Below, piece after piece: positions 1-6,456 of a stretch of DNA of 40,167 nt (position 1 is its first letter; the number at the start of each line of letters is the position of its first letter). Under the pieces are notes generated by a model. That model made no database searches. It worked only from the letters and a program-made list of their open reading frames with translations, and was not told the DNA's origin. The DNA comes from Rickettsiales bacterium (GTDB lineage Bacteria > Pseudomonadota > Alphaproteobacteria > Rickettsiales > UBA3002), in contig JALEGK010000007.1 in assembly GCA_022763105.1 (NCBI GenBank), forward strand, positions 1 through 40,167, written 5' to 3'. The translations under genes and the position numbers were made by a program.

Positions 1-612
1 ATCAGCAGCCGCTTTGACGACCTCGTTCGGCTTGACATCAAGCAGCGGTGATAGCTGCGCTAAAATAGTGTCAACATCGACGGGGTTGCGCACATAGCTG
101 GATGCTTCTTTATGATAACCGCGCAAGCTTAGCGCCTCGTTCATTAGCAGATAGATAGCCAGCGCATTGGTGGTATATTCGCGCTGCTCTGGGTCATGGT
201 CTGCTGTTTCCAGGTAGTTGCGAACCATCGAATCGAAGGGTGCTTCGCGTTTGCCCGATAATTCTGCTGTTTCTTTATCTTGTCCGGTTTTGCTCTCGGT
301 ATAGACATCAAGCAAGCGTTTGGACAGGCTTTGCTGTTTTGCTTCGTAACTAACCGGCACCAATGTTGCGAGCTGTGCTGCGACCTGACCTCTTGGATTG
401 AAGTTGAAAAACGAGATGGTCGGAATGGTGTAATGTTTGATGAATTTTGCGGCTAGGCGGCTTTCATTTTCCGGGTGCATTTCGCGCGGGTGAACCACGA
501 TGTAATGGTCTTGGGTAAAGCGCGAGCCATATTTCATATGGATACGGTTCTCGGTGCGGAATTGATCCGCATCAAAGCGATTGCCTGTTACCATATCTTG
601 TTCACTAGCCAT
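1..612 (-). CDS. Hypothetical protein, 3' end beyond the window
   Basis: The reading frame is open from an ATG at 612 down to base 1, giving 204 residues with no stop, so the C-terminus lies outside the window. An AAAGG Shine-Dalgarno sits about 6 nt before the ATG. The product is soluble-looking and charged, with no signal peptide or membrane segment. Its N-terminal part holds a hydrophobic stretch (IPTISFFNFNPRG, about residues 68-80) followed by a helical, charged region. I recognise no family. It is divergent in sense from nothing nearby: the next gene upstream, the PrmA-like methyltransferase, is on the same strand 68 bp away, so the two could be cotranscribed. Function unknown. Confidence 0.7.
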   Translation of the reverse strand, partial: MASEQDMVTGNRFDADQFRTENRIHMKYGSRFTQDHYIVVHPREMHPENESRLAAKFIKHYTIPTISFFNFNPRGQVAAQLATLVPVSYEAKQQSLSKRLLDVYTESKTGQDKETAELSGKREAPFDSMVRNYLETADHDPEQREYTTNALAIYLLMNEALSLRGYHKEASSYVRNPVDVDTILAQLSPLLDVKPNEVVKAAAD

Positions 613-680
613 TCAAAGCCTTTCTTAACCCTTCTATCATAATGGAATATGTGCTTGAATTTATGAAGGTTAGATGAAGT

Positions 681-1229
681 TTACTGCTTCTGCCAAAGCT
701 GGGTTTCCCAATCTGCCACCTTCATTTTTTGCAGTAATGTCAGGCCAGAATCGCGGTAAGCCTGCTCAATTTGTGGTGCCTGCCACTGTAGAATACCCGA
801 TAATATCGTCACCCCTTCTTCTTGTAAGTGGTGGGCGATATCAGGTGCCATAGGCAAGAGCACCTCGCCTAAAATATTGGCTATAATCAGGCTGTAAGGC
901 CCTTCTTCAGCTATTTTCGGGTGATCAAAGCCTTTGCTTCGTAACGTGATAATCAGCGGGTCTAGGCCGTTATGTTCTGCATTTTGTCGCGTTGCCTCCA
1001 GAGCGGTTGGCTCACTATCGACCATCACGACTGGTGCATGCCAAAAATAGGCCGCTTGCAGGCCTAAAACTCCCGAACCACATCCCATATCGAGCACTTT
1101 TTCAACACCTTGCAGGTTTGATAGTGCTTCTAGCGCTGCCATCGCCGCTTTGGTGGTGGGGTGCGAGCCATCGCCAAATGCATCGGCTCCGGCCTTAATA
1201 GAAAGTGAGAAATTTTGCGAATCCGCCAT
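681..1229 (-). CDS. prmA: PrmA-like ribosomal protein L11 methyltransferase, catalytic domain only
   Basis: This is an SAM-dependent methyltransferase of the PrmA family, which methylates ribosomal protein L11. From the ATG at 1229 (182 aa) one sees the PrmA hallmark AFGDGSHPTT (residues 17-26), SAM motif I VLDMGCGSGVLGLQAA, an acidic motif II (VMVDSEP), and the NILGEVLLPMAPDI motif equivalent to the family NILxxxL motif. Typical PrmA is near 290 aa and carries an N-terminal L11-binding domain that is absent here. The frame stays open up to an ATG at 1361 (226 aa), but that start would overlap the divergent HPt gene by 29 bp and adds no recognisable domain, so I prefer 1229. Neither start has a strong ribosome binding site. 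Target specificity (L11 or another protein) is uncertain. Confidence 0.75.
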   Translation of the reverse strand: MADSQNFSLSIKAGADAFGDGSHPTTKAAMAALEALSNLQGVEKVLDMGCGSGVLGLQAAYFWHAPVVMVDSEPTALEATRQNAEHNGLDPLIITLRSKGFDHPKIAEEGPYSLIIANILGEVLLPMAPDIAHHLQEEGVTILSGILQWQAPQIEQAYRDSGLTLLQKMKVADWETQLWQKQ

Positions 1230-1332
1230 AAGCCCAAGAAAATGCCTAAAAGCGGAAAGTTTGTCTAGTTTTGATACTAGAAAGCACGTGTTTTGTTGTG
1301 TTACAGTATTCGTCCGATAAGGGGGGAACAAT

Positions 1333-1674
1333 ATGAGCGAGTCACTTTTAGACCGCGCCATCTACGATGAGCTTGCATCGCTTATGGGGGATGCGATAGG
1401 TATTCTTAAAGATAAGTTCGAGAAACAAAGTGCCGATTATGTGCGTGCTGTTCTGCAAGCAGTAGAGCGTGAGGATGCGCACGAAGTCGCACAGGCGGCT
1501 CACCCTTTGAAGTCTTCCAGTAAGCAGCTTGGGCTTGTTGCACTCTCTGATCTTGCCGGTCAGATTGAAGATGAAGCCAAAGAGCAAAACAGCGTGACAG
1601 ACTCTATCCGCCACGCTGCTTCATCGCTTGAATCGTTGTATCAGGAAAGCCTGAAAGCCCTGCACGAGGCTTAA
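1333..1674 (+). CDS. Histidine phosphotransfer (HPt) domain protein
   Basis: A 113-aa free-standing HPt protein. HPt domains are four-helix bundles that relay phosphoryl groups between response-regulator receivers. The motif AAHPLKSSSKQLG (residues 55-67) matches the family consensus, with His57 as the predicted phospho-acceptor. There is no kinase or receiver domain in the chain and no membrane segment. A GGGG Shine-Dalgarno lies just before the ATG. No histidine kinase or receiver partner is adjacent; the only response regulator in the window is the PhoB-type protein at 21304-22065, and nothing links the two. In alphaproteobacteria similar small proteins (for example ChpT or free Hpt modules) serve phosphorelays, but this is not ChpT-like in length. 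The gene converges on nrdB with a 6-bp gap. Confidence 0.85.
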   Translation: MSESLLDRAIYDELASLMGDAIGILKDKFEKQSADYVRAVLQAVEREDAHEVAQAAHPLKSSSKQLGLVALSDLAGQIEDEAKEQNSVTDSIRHAASSLESLYQESLKALHEA

Positions 1675-1680
1675 GCACTC

Positions 1681-2652
1681 TTAGCCATCAAATGCGTCGA
1701 ATGCTTCTTCCCACGTGCCTTGGGTTGCTGCTTTGGTGTATTCGGTGACGCGGTTCTCGAAGAAGTTCGCATGCTCCACACCGTTCAAGATATCATCGAG
1801 CCACGGCAGTGGGTTTTTCTCGACTTGATACATTGGCTGCAGACCCAGCTGGCCCAGACGACGATCTGCAATATAGCGAATATATTGCTTCACTTCGTTT
1901 GGTGTTAGTCCTTCAATCGGGCCCATACCGAAGGCCAGATCGATGAATGAATCTTCGTGCGTCACGATGGTGTTACACGCGACATACAGGCGCGAGCGCA
2001 ACTCATCATTCCAGATTTCTGGGTTTTCTTCGCAGAAAGTTTTGAATAGGCGGATGATCGAGTTGGTGTGCAAGGTTTCATCGCGCACAGACCAGCTCAC
2101 GATTTGCCCCATGCCTTTCATCTTCCCAAAACGTGGGAAGTTAAGCAGCATCACGAAAGAGGCAAAGAGCTGTAGCCCTTCGGTGAAGGCGCCAAACACG
2201 GCCATGGTAGTCGCAATGTCGGCTTTGGTCTCAACACCAAATTGCTGCATGTAATCGTATTTGTCAGACATTTCTTTGTACTTCATGAATGCCTGATATT
2301 CGACTTCTGGCATACCAATCGTATCGAGCAAATGGCTGTAAGCAGCAACATGCACCGTTTCCATATTGGAGAATGCAGAGAGCATCATCAATACTTCGGT
2401 TGGCTGAAAAATACGTGTGTAATGCTTCATGTAGCAGTTATTCACTTCGATATCTGCCTGCGTGAAGAAACGGAAAATCTGCGTTAGCAGGTTCTTTTCT
2501 TCTGGCGTCAGATTCTTTTTCCAGTCTTTGACGTCATCCGATAGCGGCACTTCCTCTGGCAACCAGTGGATACGCTGCTGCATGAGCCACGCATCATATG
2601 CCCAAGGATAGTGGAACGGTTTATATATCGGTTTCGCGTCAAGCAATGACAT
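1681..2652 (-). CDS. nrdB: Class I ribonucleotide reductase, beta subunit
   Basis: A 323-aa radical-generating subunit that supplies the tyrosyl radical used by NrdA to reduce ribonucleotides. All di-iron ligands can be placed: Asp67, Glu98, His101, Glu158, Glu192 and His195. Their spacing (31, 3, 57, 34, 3) fits E. coli NrdB apart from a longer or shorter loop between His101 and Glu158. The radical tyrosine is Tyr105, in ETVHVAAYSH. An AAGGAG Shine-Dalgarno sits 8 nt before the ATG. The gene follows nrdA by 23 bp on the same strand, so the two form an operon presumably under the NrdR boxes upstream of nrdA. There is no N-terminal ATP-cone, as sometimes occurs in NrdB. Confidence 0.96.
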   Translation of the reverse strand: MSLLDAKPIYKPFHYPWAYDAWLMQQRIHWLPEEVPLSDDVKDWKKNLTPEEKNLLTQIFRFFTQADIEVNNCYMKHYTRIFQPTEVLMMLSAFSNMETVHVAAYSHLLDTIGMPEVEYQAFMKYKEMSDKYDYMQQFGVETKADIATTMAVFGAFTEGLQLFASFVMLLNFPRFGKMKGMGQIVSWSVRDETLHTNSIIRLFKTFCEENPEIWNDELRSRLYVACNTIVTHEDSFIDLAFGMGPIEGLTPNEVKQYIRYIADRRLGQLGLQPMYQVEKNPLPWLDDILNGVEHANFFENRVTEYTKAATQGTWEEAFDAFDG

Positions 2653-2675
2653 GTTGGGTTCTCCTTATGATCTTC

Positions 2676-4469
2676 TTATTGGCAGGATAGGCACTCTTCG
2701 TATGTGCTTTCCTGTTTGTTCTTCAGCGACATTTCTAATTGAATGGTCGGGTTCTTTTGGCTGACTTTATCGGCACGCTGCATCGAGGTGGAGCGGCAGT
2801 AATACAGGCTTTTTACGCCTTTCTTCCATGCCATATAATGCAGATTGTGCAGGTCGCGCTTATGGATGTTTGCAGGTAAGAACAGGTTGATAGACTGTGC
2901 CTGACAAACATATGGCGCACGGTCTGCTGCATGTTCAATTACCCAGCGCTGATCCATTTCATACGCGGTTTTGAATACGAGCTTTTCGTTTTCATCAAGG
3001 AAGTCCAGATGCTGGACAGAGCCTTCATGCGTGGTAACCGAAGACCAGATTTCATCATTATCTTGGCCTTTTTCCTGTAGCAATTGTTTGAGGTAACGGT
3101 TGCGAACCTGGAAAGAACCAGACAAGGTTTTCTGGGTGAAGGCATTGGCCGCAGATGGCTCAATACCCGGAGATGCATTACCGCAAATAATAGAGATCGA
3201 CGCGGTCGGTGCAATCGCCATTTTGTTAGAGAAGCGCTCCATCATACCCAGCTCTTTTGCATCTTCGCATGGGCCACGCATCTCAGCGAGCTTGCGTGAG
3301 GCGACATCTGCTTCTTTGCGGATATGCTCGAACATTTTCTTGTTCCACACTTTTGCCATCACCGATTCGAATGGAATCATTTTAGATTGCAGGTACGAGT
3401 GAAAGCCCATCACGCCAAGGCCAACAGAGCGCTCGCGCATGGCAGAATATTTTGCACGCTCCATAGAGTCTGGTGCGTTCTCGATGAAATCTTCAAGGAC
3501 GTTATCTAAGAACAGCATCACATCTTGGATGAATTGCTCGTCATCTTTCCACTCATCATAGGTCTCAAGATTTAAAGATGACAAGCAGCAAACTGCGGTG
3601 CGGCTCTTGCCTAGATGGTCTATACCGGTTGGCAAGGTGATTTCCGAGCAGAGGTTAGACATTTTCACGTGGAGCTTCAGCTCTTTGTGGTGATCTGGGA
3701 TCGAGCGGTTCACCGTATCGATGTAAATGATATATGGCTCGCCTGTTTCCACACGCATGGTCAGAAGCTTCGCCCATAGATCGCGTGCTTTTACCGTCTC
3801 TACCACTTCGTTGGTATGCGGGCTAATCAGATCCCACTCACCACCTTTTTCAACTGCTTCCATGAAGGCATCGGTGACGGCAACACCATGGTGCAAATTC
3901 AATGCCTTACGGTTTGGATCACCGCCAGTTGGGCGACGAATCTCTAGGAATTCTTCGATTTCCGGGTGCGAAATATCAAGATATACTGCAGACGAACCAC
4001 GGCGCAGTGAGCCTTGGCTGATCGCAAGCGTCAGTGAATCCTGCACACGAACGAACGGAATCACGCCAGAGGTTTTACCGTTACGGCTGACTTTCTCACC
4101 GAGTGAGCGCAAATTTCCCCAGTAACTTCCGATACCACCACCACGAGATGCGAGCCATACATTCTCATTCCACAAATCGACAATGCCTTGCAGGCTATCT
4201 TCGGTTTCATTCAGGAAGCATGAAATAGGCAGGCCGCGCTTGGTGCCACCATTACTTAGGATTGGCGTCGCCGGCATAAACCACAAGCTGCTGATATATT
4301 TGTAAATTCTGTCCGCATGCGCCTGATCTTCGCCATAATAGGCCGCGACTCGCGCGAATAAATCTTGGAATTCCTCTTCCGGCAGCAAATAACGGTCTTT
4401 GAGCGTAGCTTTGCCGAAATCGGTTAATTTCACGTCGCGGGATGGTTCAGTCGTCACTTGGTTAGGCAT
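2676..4469 (-). CDS. nrdA: Class I ribonucleotide reductase, alpha (catalytic) subunit
   Basis: A 597-aa catalytic subunit that converts ribonucleoside diphosphates to deoxyribonucleotides together with NrdB. Visible active-site features are Cys84 (PISCFLNE), the NLCSEI loop with the thiyl-radical Cys274 and Glu276, the partner cysteine at 294 (AVCCLSSLN), the SLYYCR tyrosine pair used in radical transfer, and a C-terminal CLSC pair that would be re-reduced by thioredoxin or glutaredoxin. It is short for the family and starts almost directly in the catalytic fold, so the N-terminal ATP-cone that gives dATP feedback is missing. An ATG at 4469 with GAGGAG 8 nt upstream is the chosen start. A GTG three codons earlier is also in frame but poorly spaced. 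It is the first gene of the nrdA-nrdB operon. Confidence 0.96.
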   Translation of the reverse strand: MPNQVTTEPSRDVKLTDFGKATLKDRYLLPEEEFQDLFARVAAYYGEDQAHADRIYKYISSLWFMPATPILSNGGTKRGLPISCFLNETEDSLQGIVDLWNENVWLASRGGGIGSYWGNLRSLGEKVSRNGKTSGVIPFVRVQDSLTLAISQGSLRRGSSAVYLDISHPEIEEFLEIRRPTGGDPNRKALNLHHGVAVTDAFMEAVEKGGEWDLISPHTNEVVETVKARDLWAKLLTMRVETGEPYIIYIDTVNRSIPDHHKELKLHVKMSNLCSEITLPTGIDHLGKSRTAVCCLSSLNLETYDEWKDDEQFIQDVMLFLDNVLEDFIENAPDSMERAKYSAMRERSVGLGVMGFHSYLQSKMIPFESVMAKVWNKKMFEHIRKEADVASRKLAEMRGPCEDAKELGMMERFSNKMAIAPTASISIICGNASPGIEPSAANAFTQKTLSGSFQVRNRYLKQLLQEKGQDNDEIWSSVTTHEGSVQHLDFLDENEKLVFKTAYEMDQRWVIEHAADRAPYVCQAQSINLFLPANIHKRDLHNLHYMAWKKGVKSLYYCRSTSMQRADKVSQKNPTIQLEMSLKNKQESTYEECLSCQ

Positions 4470-4504
4470 GGCACACACTCCTCAGGCTTCTAGCGCGGAT
4501 ATTT

Positions 4505-4551
4505 TTTCTATATATTGTTGAATTGTCTTTTATGGATACTATATCTTGTGT
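4505..4551 (-). promoter_or_regulatory. Tandem NrdR-box-like operator upstream of nrdA
   Basis: Two 16-bp palindromic elements, at 4505-4520 and 4536-4551, resemble the NrdR box consensus ACAC-WATAT-ATWG-TGT. The distal one matches 14 of 16 positions. The proximal one keeps the full central core (CTATATATTG) but has degenerate ends. Their start-to-start distance is exactly 31 bp, about three helical turns, which is the spacing known for paired NrdR boxes. They lie 36 bp upstream of the nrdA ATG, where bound repressor would block transcription of nrdA-nrdB. The match is read by eye; the regulator gene is not in this window. Confidence 0.8.
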
Positions 4552-4659
4552 TTGCGTGTCCAGCACAAAAGTACCGACATGATCCACTTTGCGTGATTTT
4601 TCTAGTGTTTTCATTAAATTTCAGTGCCTTATTTCAACAACTTTATGTTATATATTAAT

Positions 4660-4958
4660 CAATCCACACAATCTTAGGATGTGAACGCCCCAAATCTTGT
4701 GCCTGCCTGTCGCCGAAGCATTCTTCTCCTGCTGGCAGTCGATAACCCTACCAAATGCGTTGGTTATCAGCCAGTAGCAAAATCATATTGCTGCGGTTGA
4801 TTCCAAGTTAAGCAATTGAATTGCACGGTCAAACAGTATAAATCTGTGGATGTGAATAAGGGTATTTCGCACTATTTTTGAATGAGGTTAGCCATTCATC
4901 CACATGGTGCCGTGTGCATAACCGCATTGGTCATGACTTGTCGGAATAGTTTTGCACA
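4660..4958. promoter_or_regulatory. Cluster of DnaA-box-like 9-mers
   Basis: On the minus strand 4913-4921 reads TTATGCACA, a perfect match to TTATNCACA. Two further words differ at one position: TCATCCACA at 4896-4904 and TTTTGCACA at 4950-4958. Two more differ at two positions: CAATCCACA at 4660-4668, and the reverse-strand word at 4845-4853. The 4845 and 4897 words form an inverted pair (TGTGGATG / CATCCACA). DnaA is known to regulate nrdAB in E. coli through upstream boxes, so a regulatory role is a reasonable inference. The single perfect word alone could be chance. Confidence 0.35.
4730..4776. repeat. Long imperfect inverted repeat (stem-loop)
   Basis: Two-part arms pair across a 14-nt loop: CTGGC (4732-4736) with GCCAG (4770-4774), and GATAACC (4741-4747) with GGTTATC (4762-4768), separated by an asymmetric bulge. 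It has no following T-run on either strand, so it is not a typical intrinsic terminator. It could be a protein-binding palindrome or part of a structured leader or small RNA. Confidence 0.5.
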
Positions 4959-5074
4959 AAAAGCCACAGATTCATACGCAGGCGCGTTTACTGTAGGCAA
5001 AATGGCGGAAAAAATTGCACCATACACACCGCATGTAGTATCTCTTAAGATTGAATGACACAAGGTGGTGTAGT

Positions 5075-6448
5075 TTGTTAAGTCGATCCCTGTATCAACG
5101 CGTGCGTTACCGTCGCATTAGCCTGCTTGCTTTTGCCGCAATCTGCGCGCTTGGCGGCGCGATCTATTCGCTGTTCACCCCACCACTATATGAATTCACT
5201 GCCACTATTCGTATTCACAGCACCAATGAATTAGAGCCGATCACTGACCGCAGTGCTGAGGCGGCTATCCTGACCTCGTCTTCGCTTATTGCCGAGACAC
5301 TCGATGCGATGGGACATGATATCGAGATTTACAGTGGCGAAGCGCCGTATCTGGAGAAGCTGGCCGATCCGGCAGCTAGCATGCCTTATCCTCAGCTACG
5401 CATTACCTATGCCGAGCTGGAGCCATTTCATTATGATCAAATCTATTCGCTTAAAGCGACAGCGCGCGGAAGTTTCGATTTAGAATCAGGTGCACAGCCT
5501 GCCTTTGATATTACCGCGGAAGGTAATCACATTCGTTTAGAGCAGGCCTTTACCCTCATTCCACGTTACCGCAATGAACGTGTACGCCACATCAAGCAGC
5601 ATTTGCGTGTCACCTATGATGGCGATCATGTCATCCATCTGCATTACGCGGATCGCAATCCGTCTTTTGCCGGTGACTTCCTCAACGCGCATTTAGATTT
5701 ATACATTGCGCAGGCCCGTGAGCGTCAGGCGGCGGAGCTCAAACAGGCCGTGTCCTATCTGAAGCGAAATATCTCTGCAGATGAGCGTCAGATCGTCTCG
5801 CAGCAGCTCGCATGGGATGAATTGCAAAAGGCCCGCGACGAGCAATGGGTTCATGCACCGCTTGAGCATTTGCGCGAAGCCGTTGTCACTTTAAGAGAGC
5901 GCCGCGATGCATTGGCGAAAAGTTTGCTGGATGCGCTACCACCACATGAAACGCTAGAGACTGCCAGCTTGCCAGAGCTTGATGAGCTGGATGCGCAGAT
6001 CAAAAAGCTGGAAGTCGAAGTGCGTATGGTAGAGAAGCGCCAGCGCGATCATTTTCTGCTGGAGCAAGAGATGACGCATACGCGTCAGTCGTATCTCAAT
6101 AAGCGCGCGCAGCTAGAGGGCTACGAGCTAGAGCTGTCTCAGGTGCTGGGCTTTGCTCAATTGGTTGACTTACCCGATGCGCAGGCAAAGGCTGCCTATT
6201 GTAATCCATTTATGGTAGCGCTTTATGCAGGGCTTGGAGGCTATGGCATTGCACTATTCTACGCCATCATGATTCCGCTATCTGGTAAGCCCACAAACAG
6301 CCAGCCTAAACGTCGTGCTGCGATGCCGTCTTACAATCCGTATGGGTCTGATGATGAGGAAGACGACCTTCCGCCGCAACCTGATTTGACCAAGCAAGAA
6401 GAGACACCACCCAAGCCTTCAGGTGATTCGTCGCGCGTCTTTATCTAA
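5075..6448 (+). CDS. Wzz-like polysaccharide chain-length / co-polymerase protein
   Basis: A 457-aa inner-membrane protein with the architecture of polysaccharide co-polymerases (Wzz, KpsE, GumC N-terminal part). It has a basic N-terminus, a first membrane helix (about residues 16-35), the proline motif TPPLYEF right after it, a long periplasmic region with coiled coil (about 210-360, rich in Glu, Lys, Arg and Gln), and a second helix (about 380-402). After it comes a 55-residue acidic, proline-rich cytoplasmic tail; no tyrosine-kinase domain is fused. Start choice: TTG at 5075, which has AAGGTGG about 7 nt upstream. The frame extends to another TTG at 5051. It likely sets the length of an O-antigen or capsule chain. 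It lies beside the type I secretion genes and near a Wzm-like permease, suggesting a surface-layer locus. It converges on the HlyD-type gene with an 8-bp gap. Confidence 0.75.
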   Translation: MLSRSLYQRVRYRRISLLAFAAICALGGAIYSLFTPPLYEFTATIRIHSTNELEPITDRSAEAAILTSSSLIAETLDAMGHDIEIYSGEAPYLEKLADPAASMPYPQLRITYAELEPFHYDQIYSLKATARGSFDLESGAQPAFDITAEGNHIRLEQAFTLIPRYRNERVRHIKQHLRVTYDGDHVIHLHYADRNPSFAGDFLNAHLDLYIAQARERQAAELKQAVSYLKRNISADERQIVSQQLAWDELQKARDEQWVHAPLEHLREAVVTLRERRDALAKSLLDALPPHETLETASLPELDELDAQIKKLEVEVRMVEKRQRDHFLLEQEMTHTRQSYLNKRAQLEGYELELSQVLGFAQLVDLPDAQAKAAYCNPFMVALYAGLGGYGIALFYAIMIPLSGKPTNSQPKRRAAMPSYNPYGSDDEEDDLPPQPDLTKQEETPPKPSGDSSRVFI

Positions 6449-6456
6449 ATATACGC

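Larger units (their letters stand above)
4552..5061. other. Long non-coding stretch between nrdA and the wzz-like gene
   Basis: About 510 bp without any convincing reading frame on either strand. It is AT-rich at its nrdA end and more balanced in the middle. It holds a cluster of DnaA-box-like words (4660-4958) and a long imperfect inverted repeat (4730-4776), both listed separately. It must also contain the promoter of the wzz-like gene, but I cannot point to a good -35/-10 pair. I see no tRNA, transposon end or terminator with a T-run. A small untranslated RNA is possible and cannot be excluded by reading. Confidence 0.6.

Noticed and set aside
1230..1361. N-terminal extension of the PrmA-like protein to the ATG at 1361
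   Set aside because: It would overlap the divergent HPt gene including its ribosome site, and the extra 44 residues show no domain or conserved motif.
4626..4653. A possible dif-like site: TTATGTTATAT resembles the XerD half-site
   Set aside because: The XerC half at the right distance (GCCTTATTTCA) shows no resemblance, so this is most likely chance in AT-rich DNA.
4552..5061. Replication origin, because of DnaA-like words and AT-rich DNA
   Set aside because: Only one word is a perfect match, and the usual origin neighbours (dnaA, hemE, parAB, gidA) are absent. A regulatory role for nrdA is the simpler reading.
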